NCBI RefSeq assembly: GCF_018145655.1
Contig: NZ_JAGSSY010000001.1
Coordinates: forward strand, 310,001-374,000
Length of the DNA: 64,000 bases
Source: Campylobacter anatolicus
GTDB taxonomy: Bacteria > Campylobacterota > Campylobacteria > Campylobacterales > Campylobacteraceae
Reading direction: 5' to 3'
Part shown: positions 45,875 to 55,427 of the stretch, piece by piece
Layout: every line of letters starts with the position of its first letter
Position numbering within the stretch: the first letter of the stretch is position 1
Notes under the pieces: model-generated
The model's database searches: none
Told to the model about the DNA's origin: nothing
Seen by the model: the letters and a program-made list of their open reading frames with translations, nothing else
Program-made: the position numbers and the translations under genes

Positions 45875-47577
45875 TAAATTTCCTTACGCATATTAAAGTC
45901 GCTATCATTTTTAACCATATCTTGAAGCAGCGTTGCAATCTCTTCGTTGCGTTCGACAACTATCGTTTTCATCTTCTCAAGCAATACATCATACCTAAGC
46001 TCATCTTCGTTAAAGTCTCCGCTTATGCCAAGCTGCTCCTCGACTTTTTTGCGTGCTGCTTTAAATTTTTCAAGCGTATCTTCAGTATCCATCTCAATAT
46101 CTTCAAGCTGATCTTGTAAAATCTGCTCATCATCTTCTTGAGTTTGCTCGATCATCTTTTGCATAAATATTAAGATTACTTTTTTATAGAATAGATATAG
46201 TAAAAATGCAGCAAAAATATACTTAAATATCGGCATAAAAGGCATTAAATAAGTTTGCATAAAGCTATCTACTTTTTGAGTTGTACTAATACTATCGTTT
46301 AATTTAAACTCAAAATTATCAAGTGTTACCTCATCGCCACGCTGTGCATTATAACCTATGGCTTGGCGTATTAAATTTGTTATAGAGTCTTTTTGAACTT
46401 GAGTAAGCGGCACATATTCAAGCTCACCTGTATCGTTACCATTTTCATCTTTTTTATTTTGGTATGAGCCATCAACAACTACAGCAGCACTTACTCGCAC
46501 AATCGATGCAAACTGCCCTTTGACACTTGTAACTTTCTTTGAAATTTCATAATTTGTCTGCTGCGAGCTTTTGTTGTATTGCTCTTTTATATTATTATCT
46601 CCAAGCCCTTGCACTGGACCTATGTTACTCACCGCACCAGGGACACCTTGAATTTCATTTGGAGAACTGCCTTGTCGCTTCTCTTCGATATTACTTTCGC
46701 TTCGCACTACGTTATTTGGGTCATAAATTTCACTTTGTATGTCTTTTTTATCAAAGTCAAAATCTATATTTACTTTCGCCACCACTCTATCTGCACCGCC
46801 TACGATAGGAGTTAAGACATTGATTATTTTTTGTTCATAGTTATTTTCAAATTCACGTTTGTAGCGAATTTGTTGTGCTATCATATCACTATCAAACTCA
46901 CCATCCTCTTCACCTAAAGCTATGCCATCTTGATTTACTATTTTTACATTTTCAGCATTTAAGTTTGTAACAGCTGCAGCGACGAGGTTTTTGATACCAA
47001 AAATTTGCTTTGCATTTAGGCTAACACCTGGTTTTAGCTCAACAACTATAGACGCAGTCGGTGGTGACTGACGCTCAGTAAAGACCGTCTCTTTCGGTAT
47101 CGCTATACGCACGATCGCTTTTTGTATAGATGATAGACTCTCGATAGTTCGGGCCAGCTCTCCTTCTAATGCACGTTGATATTTTACGCGTTGCTCGGCG
47201 TCTGTCGCACCAAACTCCTGCTTATCAAAAATTTCAAAGCCTATCTTGCTCTCTTTTGGGATTCCTAGTGTAGCAACAGCTATACGCTCCTTATAAACAT
47301 CGCTAGTTGGCACAAGTATAGTGCCTTCATTTGCAAGTTTATAGCTCACACCATCTTTATTTAATTGATCAACTATTAAAGCAGAATCGCTTGGATTTAT
47401 ATTTTCAAACAATACGCTATAACCAGCATAACCATCACTCTTCATATCTTTATAAATGCTTAAAAATACTAAAAAACCAACGACTACGACTACGGAGCTA
47501 GCCGCAACTAGCTTTTGCTTTAATGTAAGCTTTTGAAAAATTTGACTTATCTGTTGAAGTAACGCCTTAAAATCCAT
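45874..47577 (-). CDS. fliF: Flagellar MS-ring protein FliF
   Basis: A 567-residue MS-ring subunit with two membrane helices (about residues 22-42 and 432-452) around the periplasmic ring-building domain. Typical segments are YSVLFENINPSDSALIVDQL, GIPKESKIGFEIFDKQEFGATD and the FliF signature TASIVVELKPGVSLNAKQIFGIKNLVAAAV. The acidic C-terminal tail (EDDEQILQDQLEDIEMDTED) binds FliG, encoded next. Confidence 0.96.
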   Translation of the reverse strand: MDFKALLQQISQIFQKLTLKQKLVAASSVVVVVGFLVFLSIYKDMKSDGYAGYSVLFENINPSDSALIVDQLNKDGVSYKLANEGTILVPTSDVYKERIAVATLGIPKESKIGFEIFDKQEFGATDAEQRVKYQRALEGELARTIESLSSIQKAIVRIAIPKETVFTERQSPPTASIVVELKPGVSLNAKQIFGIKNLVAAAVTNLNAENVKIVNQDGIALGEEDGEFDSDMIAQQIRYKREFENNYEQKIINVLTPIVGGADRVVAKVNIDFDFDKKDIQSEIYDPNNVVRSESNIEEKRQGSSPNEIQGVPGAVSNIGPVQGLGDNNIKEQYNKSSQQTNYEISKKVTSVKGQFASIVRVSAAVVVDGSYQNKKDENGNDTGELEYVPLTQVQKDSITNLIRQAIGYNAQRGDEVTLDNFEFKLNDSISTTQKVDSFMQTYLMPFMPIFKYIFAAFLLYLFYKKVILIFMQKMIEQTQEDDEQILQDQLEDIEMDTEDTLEKFKAARKKVEEQLGISGDFNEDELRYDVLLEKMKTIVVERNEEIATLLQDMVKNDSDFNMRKEI

Positions 47578-47581
47578 ATTC

Positions 47582-48679
47582 TCACTTTAAAATTTGCTTT
47601 AACTCTTCAAATACCCTATCATTTTGCCACGATTGTCCGATTGTTATACGAAACGCATTTAAGCCGTAGCTTTTTAGATCTCGTAAAATTATACCTTTTT
47701 TTAACATTTTTTGCGATATGTCCGTCGCACTTTGCTCTTTAAATTTAAATGTTATAAAATTTGTATAGCTTTTGATAAATTCTATACCATTTTCACAGGC
47801 AAAACTCTCGTATCGTTTCATCTGCTCAAAGTTGCTTTTAATACAATCATCTACAAATTTATCATCTTTTAATGCTTCAATGGCAGCTTTTAAGCTAAGT
47901 GTCGTTATGTTAAATGGTGCTCTTAGTTTACCAAATTCACAAATAATCTCTTCATTTGCAATACCGTAACCAACACGCATACCGCCCAAACCATAAGCTT
48001 TTGAAAATGTGCCAAGATATATAACGTTTCTAAGCTTTATAATATCGCTTGGCTCTATAGCCTTTTTAGCATCTTTAAATTTAGCAAACTCATTATAAGC
48101 ACAATCAAGAACTATGAGCGTATCTTTATCAATTTCATTTATAAATTTATAAATCTCTTCCACATCCAAACAATCACCAAGTGGGTTATTTGGAATACAT
48201 AAAAATATTATAGAAATTTCATCTTTATAAGCTCTGTAAATCTCTTTAAACTCGTCTAAATTATGCTCTTGCGATCTTGTGCGATACACCTTAGACCCCA
48301 CTTGTTTGGCATAAATCTCATACATCGCAAAGGTTACACCAGCCATTAGCACAGCCGAGTTTGCATTTGCTTTTGCGTGGATGGCATATTCAATGACTTG
48401 ATCACTTCCTGCTCCGATTATGATATTTTTTGCATCAACTTTAAATTTATTAGCAAGTGCATTTTTAAGCTCAAAATAGCTATCATCTGGATACAAATGT
48501 GCGTTAATAGCGACACTTTTTATCGCCTCAACTACCATTGGACTTACGCCAAATGGATTTTCATTGCTCGCTAATTTTATCACATCTTTTGCCTCTATAC
48601 CAAACTCACGCACAACTAGCTCTATGGGTTTGCCTGCCTCATAATTTACTAAATTTTTTAGTTCTTCATTAAATCTCAT
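47582..48679 (-). CDS. hisC: Histidinol-phosphate aminotransferase
   Basis: PLP enzyme of histidine synthesis; it can also transaminate aromatic keto acids, which fits the pheA neighbour. The protein has about 365 residues. Landmarks are [10 protein letters not shown] near residue 35, [25 protein letters not shown] and the PLP lysine in [18 protein letters not shown] (near 226). I favour ATG 48679, which overlaps the pheA stop and has GGAG 7 bases upstream; a GTG at 48682 is an alternative. Confidence 0.94.
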   Translation of the reverse strand: MRFNEELKNLVNYEAGKPIELVVREFGIEAKDVIKLASNENPFGVSPMVVEAIKSVAINAHLYPDDSYFELKNALANKFKVDAKNIIIGAGSDQVIEYAIHAKANANSAVLMAGVTFAMYEIYAKQVGSKVYRTRSQEHNLDEFKEIYRAYKDEISIIFLCIPNNPLGDCLDVEEIYKFINEIDKDTLIVLDCAYNEFAKFKDAKKAIEPSDIIKLRNVIYLGTFSKAYGLGGMRVGYGIANEEIICEFGKLRAPFNITTLSLKAAIEALKDDKFVDDCIKSNFEQMKRYESFACENGIEFIKSYTNFITFKFKEQSATDISQKMLKKGIILRDLKSYGLNAFRITIGQSWQNDRVFEELKQILK

Positions 48680-49758
48680 CACTCATCTCCATTTAAATAA
48701 CTTCCCAGCCAAGTGATCTCAGCACCACATTCACTGACCGCTTCAAATACGTTTTTTACGCGTTCATCGTCGATATGCCCTTCAAAATCTATATAAAAAA
48801 CAGACTTAAACTCACGCTGTTTTAGTGGTCGACTTTCAAGCTTTGTGATGTTTATATTTTCATTTTTAAAAATTTGTAGCAGATTCACAAGACTACCCGG
48901 TCTATGATCGGTCTTAGCTAATATTGACGTTTTTGCATTATCTGTTCGTGCATTTTTAAAATCACTTAGTATCAAAAAACGTGTGCGATTTGCCATATTG
49001 TCCTCTATTGTTTCATAAAGGATAGGTACATTATGAATTTTAGCTGCGATTTTAGAACAAATAGCCGCCGTATCACTTTGCTGTGAGGCTAAAAAAGCTG
49101 CCTCTGATGTCGATTTAGCAGGGATAAATTCAATATCTAAAAGCATATGATCTTCTAAAAATTTACGGCACTGATTATATCCTTGTGGATGTGAATAAAT
49201 TCGCTTAATATCCTTTAAATTTTCACTAATGCTTACAAAACTATGATGAATGTCAAGATAAAGCTCAGCCACTATCTTTATACCATCAAATTTTCTAAAA
49301 CAATCAAGCGTAGTCCCCACTGCTCCCTCGGTATTATTTTCTATAGGCACAACACCATATTTTGCCTCTTTTTGTGATAGCTTTGTAAAAACCGCTTCAA
49401 TGCTAGCAAGTGGCAGATACTCACTCATCGCACCAAAACGACTCTCAGCTGCTTGGTGCGAATACGTCCCTTCAGGACCTAGATAGGCTATCTTTTGTGG
49501 CATTTCTAAATTTCTACTCACAGCAAAAATTTCAAGATATATCGCCTCTATCGCAGCCTTGTTTAATGGTCCATCCTTGCCCTCGTTTATTAAGCGATTT
49601 ATAATAGACCTTTCACGCTCAGGGCGATATATCGGAACTCCGCTAGTTTGTTTTAATTTGCCAATATTTTTAACAAACTCCATACGCTCATTTAGTTTTT
49701 TTAAAATTTCATCATCTATGGCATCTATGTGGCGTCTTAACTCATTTATCTCTTGCAT
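48679..49758 (-). CDS. pheA: Bifunctional chorismate mutase / prephenate dehydratase
   Basis: A 359-residue P-protein for phenylalanine synthesis. Residues 1-85 are the helical chorismate mutase ([21 protein letters not shown], with R and K active-site residues, and RPERERSI). About 95-270 is prephenate dehydratase ([37 protein letters not shown]), and the C-terminal ACT domain ([25 protein letters not shown]) gives phenylalanine feedback. It is coupled to hisC and follows lysA. Confidence 0.96.
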   Translation of the reverse strand: MQEINELRRHIDAIDDEILKKLNERMEFVKNIGKLKQTSGVPIYRPERERSIINRLINEGKDGPLNKAAIEAIYLEIFAVSRNLEMPQKIAYLGPEGTYSHQAAESRFGAMSEYLPLASIEAVFTKLSQKEAKYGVVPIENNTEGAVGTTLDCFRKFDGIKIVAELYLDIHHSFVSISENLKDIKRIYSHPQGYNQCRKFLEDHMLLDIEFIPAKSTSEAAFLASQQSDTAAICSKIAAKIHNVPILYETIEDNMANRTRFLILSDFKNARTDNAKTSILAKTDHRPGSLVNLLQIFKNENINITKLESRPLKQREFKSVFYIDFEGHIDDERVKNVFEAVSECGAEITWLGSYLNGDE

Positions 49759-49767
49759 TTTTATCTC

Positions 49768-50982
49768 CTAAATAAACTCACGTTCTAATGCAATAACATC
49801 ATCAAAGCTCTCGCGGCGACGTATTAATCTATCACTTTTTACACCATTTTCATCACTTTGTATCGCCACTTCTGCCGCACGTGAGCGAGTGTTATAGTTG
49901 CTTGACATGCTAAACCCATACGCCCCAGCACTCTTAACTGCAATCACATCGCCACTCTCACACACCGGTAAATTTAAATTTTTGCCGAAAAAATCGCCAC
50001 TCTCACACACCGGACCCACCACGTCACAAGCTCCAGCACCAATGTCCTTACCAATCACATTTATATCGTGATACGCACCATATAGGCTAGGTCTGATTAA
50101 ATCATTCATAGCACCATCAACAATTACAAAACGCCTATTTTTATTAAATTTTTCATACAAAACACTAGTTAGAAAATAGCCAGCATTTCCTACGATAAAA
50201 CGACCTGGTTCACACACAATGGTAACATCTTGACCGGCAAGCTTAGCTAAAATACCCTGTGCGTAGTCATATAGGCTAACTTGATTCTCGTTTTGATAGA
50301 TGATACCAAGGCCACCACCAACATCAAAAAATTTAATATCAATATCAATCGCCTTAAGCTCACGCATAAGCTCACTCACAACACCAGCTGCTTCAATGAT
50401 GGGGGCGATGTCTGTTAGTTGTGAACCTATGTGAAAATGCACACCTATTGGCTCTAAATTTGGCGAATTTTTAGCGTGGATATACATCCTTTTAGCAGTG
50501 TTTATATCAACGCCAAATTTATTCTCATTTAATCCAGTTGAGATATATGGGTGAGTTTTTGCATCCACATTAGGATTAACTCTAATACTAATGCGTGCAG
50601 TTTTACTTAGACTTTTTGCGATATTTTCTAAGCGATACATCTCAGCTTCGCTCTCTAAATTTATCATTAAAATTTCGCTCTGCAAAGCCTCAGCTAGCTC
50701 ATCATCACGCTTACCAACTCCACTTAAAATGACATTATATTTTTTCGCCCCAGCAAGCAATACGCGTCTGACTTCGCCGATACTAACGCAATCAAACCCC
50801 GCCCCAAGAGAGGCTAAAAGCTTTAATACACTTAAATTTGAGTTTGCTTTTACGGCATAGCAAACGAGAGATTTTCTCGCTGAAAATGCGTTTTTTAGCT
50901 CGTTATAGCGAGAAGAGATATAATCAAAATCATAAACATAAAGTGGTGTGCCATATTTTTGTGCTAGAGCTTTAAAATCCAT
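49768..50982 (-). CDS. lysA: Diaminopimelate decarboxylase
   Basis: PLP enzyme making lysine from meso-diaminopimelate. The 404-residue protein has the PLP lysine in VCYAVKANSNLSVL (near residue 46), HFHIGSQ (near 188), the GGGLGI phosphate loop, CEPGRFIVG and the C-terminal VCESGDFFGK (catalytic Cys). It leads the lysA-pheA-hisC run on the minus strand. Confidence 0.96.
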   Translation of the reverse strand: MDFKALAQKYGTPLYVYDFDYISSRYNELKNAFSARKSLVCYAVKANSNLSVLKLLASLGAGFDCVSIGEVRRVLLAGAKKYNVILSGVGKRDDELAEALQSEILMINLESEAEMYRLENIAKSLSKTARISIRVNPNVDAKTHPYISTGLNENKFGVDINTAKRMYIHAKNSPNLEPIGVHFHIGSQLTDIAPIIEAAGVVSELMRELKAIDIDIKFFDVGGGLGIIYQNENQVSLYDYAQGILAKLAGQDVTIVCEPGRFIVGNAGYFLTSVLYEKFNKNRRFVIVDGAMNDLIRPSLYGAYHDINVIGKDIGAGACDVVGPVCESGDFFGKNLNLPVCESGDVIAVKSAGAYGFSMSSNYNTRSRAAEVAIQSDENGVKSDRLIRRRESFDDVIALEREFI

Positions 50983-51038
50983 AAAAATAGCCTTTGTTAA
51001 AATGGTTAGATTTTACACAAAAAATGCCAAAATTTGGC

Positions 51039-52109
51039 TTAACGATGAGATTTTAGCAAGTATAAAGCATAAAATATTAGTAAAAAAACAGGTAGCATTA
51101 TACCAAGTTCAGGTAAAATGACTGAATTTTGAGAAAATCTAGTGAGTAAAAATAAAACTCCCCAAACAATAAGCGTAATCAAAACAAAAATAAAACTTGA
51201 AAACGCAAGGTTGAAAAATCGCCCAGTTACAGGCAGATGATAGTAGAGTATAAGCATTAAAAATGGTGCAAAAAATGGAGCAATCGCAAGGCTATAAAGT
51301 ACCGACTTTGCACTCCTTAGCCCAACACCTTCATCTTTAAACGTAAAGATAAATCCAAGCGTATCAGGTATGCTAAAATTTGCATTTTGTGCGGCGTTTG
51401 CACTCTCTATACTCTTTGGTGCAAAGCCACTAAGTGCTTTATGATGCTCAAAATTCTGCACTAATAATCCTTCGCCACCAAGCACAAGTGTCTTAGGTAG
51501 CTTTGTCACATTTACATCATTCAACTGCCACGTATCATCTTTAAATTTAGCTGAGTTTGCCGTAATTACCGAGTGCAAAAGAGTGGCATTTGTATCAAAT
51601 ATCCGCACGTCAGTTGCACTCTTTTCAAAGGCATTTAGCTCTTTTATATAGATAAATTTACCATCAAATTTTAAAAATGCATCCTTTGTGCTTTTAGAAA
51701 AACTTGCACTTTTTGAGATATTTTTCTGATAATCATATGCATATGCAAATGGTGTGCAGTTAAGTCCAATATATATAAGCGTAATCATAAGTGCAATGAT
51801 AAATGGCGGTTTTATTAGGGCATTTTTACTAATTCCAAGTGCATAAAAGCTAACAAGTTCATTTGAGCGAACCATATTTATATGCGTTAAAATTAGAGCA
51901 AAAACCAGCGAAATCGGCATAACATAGCTTACCGCCGTAAGTGCAGTCAAACCCAAATAAAGCAACTGAATGTTTGCTGAGCTTGGCAGATCTTTTAAAT
52001 TTGTAAGCAGATCAATACCAACATAAAAAAGCTCCAAAGCTCCAAATATGACCCAAAATGCCTTAAAATAGCTCCAGCCAATGTAACGTGCGTATAGGCT
52101 TAGGCTCAC
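51039..52109 (-). CDS. LptF/LptG-family LPS export permease
   Basis: A 356-residue YjgP/YjgQ-family inner-membrane protein with about three helices at each end (roughly residues 10-115 and 262-350) and a periplasmic jellyroll domain between. This is the architecture of LptF/LptG, the permease subunits that pull lipopolysaccharide from the membrane. The GTG start overlaps the pth stop by 4 bases. Position between lysA and pth matches the permease gene of C. jejuni. Whether it is LptF or LptG is not decidable by eye; the gene order suggests LptG. Confidence 0.85.
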   Translation of the reverse strand: MSLSLYARYIGWSYFKAFWVIFGALELFYVGIDLLTNLKDLPSSANIQLLYLGLTALTAVSYVMPISLVFALILTHINMVRSNELVSFYALGISKNALIKPPFIIALMITLIYIGLNCTPFAYAYDYQKNISKSASFSKSTKDAFLKFDGKFIYIKELNAFEKSATDVRIFDTNATLLHSVITANSAKFKDDTWQLNDVNVTKLPKTLVLGGEGLLVQNFEHHKALSGFAPKSIESANAAQNANFSIPDTLGFIFTFKDEGVGLRSAKSVLYSLAIAPFFAPFLMLILYYHLPVTGRFFNLAFSSFIFVLITLIVWGVLFLLTRFSQNSVILPELGIMLPVFLLIFYALYLLKSHR

Positions 52110-52651
52110 ACAACGCCCTTTTTTATAGTAAATTTTTGTGAAACACTCTCTATGTCACTATGCATAAGTTCTTGTATTGCTTGCTTTGCATAGGCTAAAA
52201 TTTGCTTCAAATGTCCTTTTTCATCATCGCTAAACTCACCAAGAACAAAATTTACCGCATTACCCTTGCGACCGATACCGATACGCACACGCTCATAATC
52301 ATTACCTATTAAACTATCAATGGACTTTATGCCGTTATGTCCGCCACTACTGCCACCTTTTTTAAATTTAATCGCACCAAACGGCAGATCTAAATCATCG
52401 TGGATAACGATAATGCGATCTGGCTTATAAAAGTCACTTACGGCTTTGACGCTATTTCCTGATAGGTTCATAAAAGTAGTCGGTTTTAGTAGTAATAAAT
52501 TTGAATATTTAAAGAGTTCTCCCTGAAATTTAGTTGAACTAATGTCAGAGAAATTTGAACTTTTTAGTTCATCTACAAGCATAAAGCCTACGTTGTGGCG
52601 GGTGTTTTTATATTTTGGGGTGGGATTACCCAACCCCACAATAAGTATCAC
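52106..52651 (-). CDS. pth: Peptidyl-tRNA hydrolase
   Basis: Releases tRNA from dropped-off peptidyl-tRNA. The 181-residue protein has the family landmarks [19 protein letters not shown] (catalytic His near residue 19), [21 protein letters not shown] and [14 protein letters not shown]. The GTG start has a GGAG site. It follows rplY by 13 bases, the common rplY-pth pair. Confidence 0.96.
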   Translation of the reverse strand: MILIVGLGNPTPKYKNTRHNVGFMLVDELKSSNFSDISSTKFQGELFKYSNLLLLKPTTFMNLSGNSVKAVSDFYKPDRIIVIHDDLDLPFGAIKFKKGGSSGGHNGIKSIDSLIGNDYERVRIGIGRKGNAVNFVLGEFSDDEKGHLKQILAYAKQAIQELMHSDIESVSQKFTIKKGVV

Positions 52652-52664
52652 AAAAGCTCCGTGG

Positions 52665-53201
52665 TTACTTAGCTTTAATTACTCCGCATACAGCAACGCG
52701 GTCAGCATCAACAATAGTAACACCAGCAGGTGCAGTTATATCACGCACTAAGATAGTATCGTCTATGTCAAGCTTGCTTACATCTATATCAAAAGAATTT
52801 GGTAAGTTTTCAGCTGTACATTTTACTGTTAAACGTCTCTTTGACTGAATCAAAACACCTTTATTTTTAAGTCCTATTGGAGTACCAACTGGCTTAACTG
52901 GAATCATATATTTTGATAAAACGCCAGGTAATGCGACTTTAAGATCAACGTGTTTAAGTTCGTTTGTTACAACATCTTTTTGATAATCAACGATAACAAC
53001 GTTATATACTTTGTCGCCAACCTTTACATCAAACGCAAGGGTCTCCTTTTTACGAGCCTCTTTAATAAAGTCATTGACTTTAAAAGCTGCTGCAACATTC
53101 TCTAATCCCTTACCATAAATGTTCGCGATTAGATAACCATCTCTTCTTAAAGCTTTAGAAGCTTTTTTACCGATACTCTCTCTAATAATACCTTCTAACA
53201 T
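52665..53201 (-). CDS. rplY: 50S ribosomal protein L25 (Ctc type)
   Basis: A 178-residue two-domain L25/TL5/Ctc protein that binds 5S rRNA. The N-terminal L25 domain (residues 1-90) reads [23 protein letters not shown] and [20 protein letters not shown]; the C-terminal TL5 domain (about 95-175) includes [12 protein letters not shown] and [26 protein letters not shown] precedes the ATG. Confidence 0.95.
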   Translation of the reverse strand: MLEGIIRESIGKKASKALRRDGYLIANIYGKGLENVAAAFKVNDFIKEARKKETLAFDVKVGDKVYNVVIVDYQKDVVTNELKHVDLKVALPGVLSKYMIPVKPVGTPIGLKNKGVLIQSKRRLTVKCTAENLPNSFDIDVSKLDIDDTILVRDITAPAGVTIVDADRVAVCGVIKAK

Positions 53202-53262
53202 TGTTGTCCTTTCGTAAAAATAAAGGCTGATTTTACCAAAAAATATTAAATTTAAGATTAAA

Positions 53263-54276
53263 TTATTTATCTAGTGGTTTTCCAAGTGTTTTGATTATAT
53301 CTTCAAATGCCACAACAAATGCCTTTAAACCATCATTTAAAAGCTCACGATAAACATCATTCATATCTATACCATACCCTTTAACAACATCAAAAAAGCT
53401 ATCTATATTTTGATCACTTGGTGGAGTTTTAACATCGGCTTTTTCTTTTATAAATTCACGTATGGTCTCTATCGGAGCTGTATTTATGGCATTTTTATAC
53501 ATCAACTCTCTAACGTAATAATCAGCTCTTAGTTCGCCACCCTTAACACCAGTACTAGCAAATAAAGCACGAATGTTTTCTAAGCCTCTATTTTCAATGA
53601 GATTATAAATTTTTGCTGCGTTCATTATGCCAACCTGCCCTGTTGGTAGCCCCTTTTCATACATTTTAGTATCCAAAAGTCTATCAAAACGGCTAACAAA
53701 TATGCTTATAACGCCCTTTGGCACATTAGTATTTGGAAAGCGTTTTTGATAAGATTTCGTCCCACTCTCAAAAGCGTCAAGACAACTCTGTGCTTGATCT
53801 GGAGAAAATATCAGCGTAGCATTGACACTAATACCACGAGCCATCAAGGCACTCATCGCCTCAAAACCCTCTTTTGTGGCTGGAATTTTTATCATAACAT
53901 TTGGCATAGCGATGGTAGCGTGCAGCCTAACGCCCTCATCTATAGTAGCTACAGCATTATCGCTTAAATTTGGATCAACTTCAAGACTGACAAATCCATC
54001 ATTGCCGCTTGCATACTCTGAAAACAGTTTTGTTGCAGCCATTTTTATGTCTTGAGTAGCTAGAATTTCATACAGATCTTTTGGATAACGTTTGCTAGAT
54101 GTGGCTATCACATCTTTGTAAGCATTTGAGTTTACAAAAGCACTCTTAAATATAGCTGGGTTACTTGTAGCTCCGTTTATAATACCATTTGCAAGAAGTT
54201 TGGCAAACTCACTATCTAAAAAATCACGCTCAATAAAATCACACCAAAGTGAAAATTTAGCCTCATTATTATACAT
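53263..54276 (-). CDS. tal: Transaldolase
   Basis: A 337-residue transaldolase of the non-oxidative pentose phosphate pathway. The opening segment [26 protein letters not shown], the Schiff-base lysine in [12 protein letters not shown] (near residue 133), the SVNATLIFS strand and SVFVSR-like IFVSRFDR are as in the long bacterial/plant subfamily. It lies in a run with serB and cheW, as in C. jejuni. Confidence 0.93.
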   Translation of the reverse strand: MYNNEAKFSLWCDFIERDFLDSEFAKLLANGIINGATSNPAIFKSAFVNSNAYKDVIATSSKRYPKDLYEILATQDIKMAATKLFSEYASGNDGFVSLEVDPNLSDNAVATIDEGVRLHATIAMPNVMIKIPATKEGFEAMSALMARGISVNATLIFSPDQAQSCLDAFESGTKSYQKRFPNTNVPKGVISIFVSRFDRLLDTKMYEKGLPTGQVGIMNAAKIYNLIENRGLENIRALFASTGVKGGELRADYYVRELMYKNAINTAPIETIREFIKEKADVKTPPSDQNIDSFFDVVKGYGIDMNDVYRELLNDGLKAFVVAFEDIIKTLGKPLDK

Positions 54277-54286
54277 ATTTTCCTAC

Positions 54287-54931
54287 TTATTTTATTAAAT
54301 TTAATAGATCACGCATATCTTTACTATCTATACAATGATCTGCCTTTTGCTTTAAAATTTCTTTCGCACAAAAAGCTATTTTAAGACCTGAATACTCAAA
54401 CATAGACAAGTCATTCGCACCATCCCCTACGCACATTATCTCATTTTTATTTAAATTTAAAAGTCGTGATAAACGTTGCATCATCTCGCCTTTTGAAGCC
54501 TCAAACATCATCTCACCACCCACAAGTCCGCTTAAAACGCCATTTTTATGATGTAGTATATTTGCAAAGCTCTCATCATAGCCGAGTCGTTCTTTCATAA
54601 CATCAGTTGCTAGATGAAAACCGCCACTAAATATAACAACTCTAATACCATGAGATTTTAAATTTGTTATTAGCTCTTTTGCTCCATTCATAGGTGGTAG
54701 ATTTGCACAAATTTCAGTAGCTTTTGATAGTGACATACCTTTAAGTAAGGCGACACGGCGACTTAGGCTCTCAAAAAAATCAAGCTCACCTGCCATCGCC
54801 TTTTTAGTAATTGCACTAACTTCATCGCCCACACCATAAGCGGTGGCCAACATATCTATCGTCTCACCATCCATTATAGTAGAGTCAAAGTCAAATACGC
54901 AAAGTTTAATCAAATTTAATTTAGAAATCAC
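54287..54931 (-). CDS. serB: Phosphoserine phosphatase
   Basis: Last step of serine synthesis. The 214-residue HAD-family enzyme has the nucleophile motif VFDFDSTIMDGE (near residues 12-23), motif II FSGGF (near 102), and motif III K with CVGDGANDLSM (near 165-175). The GTG start overlaps the cheW stop region by 11 bases. It lacks the N-terminal ACT domain of longer homologues. Confidence 0.94.
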   Translation of the reverse strand: MISKLNLIKLCVFDFDSTIMDGETIDMLATAYGVGDEVSAITKKAMAGELDFFESLSRRVALLKGMSLSKATEICANLPPMNGAKELITNLKSHGIRVVIFSGGFHLATDVMKERLGYDESFANILHHKNGVLSGLVGGEMMFEASKGEMMQRLSRLLNLNKNEIMCVGDGANDLSMFEYSGLKIAFCAKEILKQKADHCIDSKDMRDLLNLIK

Positions 54932-55418
54932 GCTTTAATAGGCTCTCAACTTTTAAAATCGTGAGGATATTGTTATCACGCTTACCGATGCCATATATCA
55001 TACCCTTATCTTTTACCAAAGTTTCTGGTGGCGGATCTATCCTATTTCTATTTATTCTAATCGCCTCTGTTAGCCTATCTATCACAAATCCTGCGATATT
55101 ATTATTGCTATCTTTCATCACGATATAACGTGTGCTTGGAGTTTGCTTTGTTACATTTAATGAAAATCTCTTACGCAAATCTATAAGAGGTATAACACTA
55201 CCGCGGAGATTAAACACACCTAGAACATACTCAGGCACAGTTGGAACACGAGTGTATTCAATAGGTTTAATGATCTCTTGGATATTTAAAATAGGTATCG
55301 CATACTCCTCTTCACCAACAACAAATCCTACAAGTTGGACTATATCATCATTTTTAACTTCTGGTCCAGTAATCTGTTCACGTTGTTTATCTAAGATCTG
55401 ATTTAATTTATCATTCAT
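54921..55418 (-). CDS. cheW: Chemotaxis coupling protein CheW
   Basis: A 165-residue CheW that bridges receptors and CheA. The family core is visible: VGFVVGEEEYAIPILNIQEII near residue 31, RVPTVPEYVLGVFNLRGSVIPLIDLRKRF (with the NLRG motif), and AGFVIDRLTEAIRI. I chose ATG 55418 over the TTG at 55424, because the TAGGAG site sits directly against the TTG. The gene follows cheA by 9 bases. Confidence 0.95.
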   Translation of the reverse strand: MNDKLNQILDKQREQITGPEVKNDDIVQLVGFVVGEEEYAIPILNIQEIIKPIEYTRVPTVPEYVLGVFNLRGSVIPLIDLRKRFSLNVTKQTPSTRYIVMKDSNNNIAGFVIDRLTEAIRINRNRIDPPPETLVKDKGMIYGIGKRDNNILTILKVESLLKRDF

Positions 55419-55427
55419 ATCCAACTC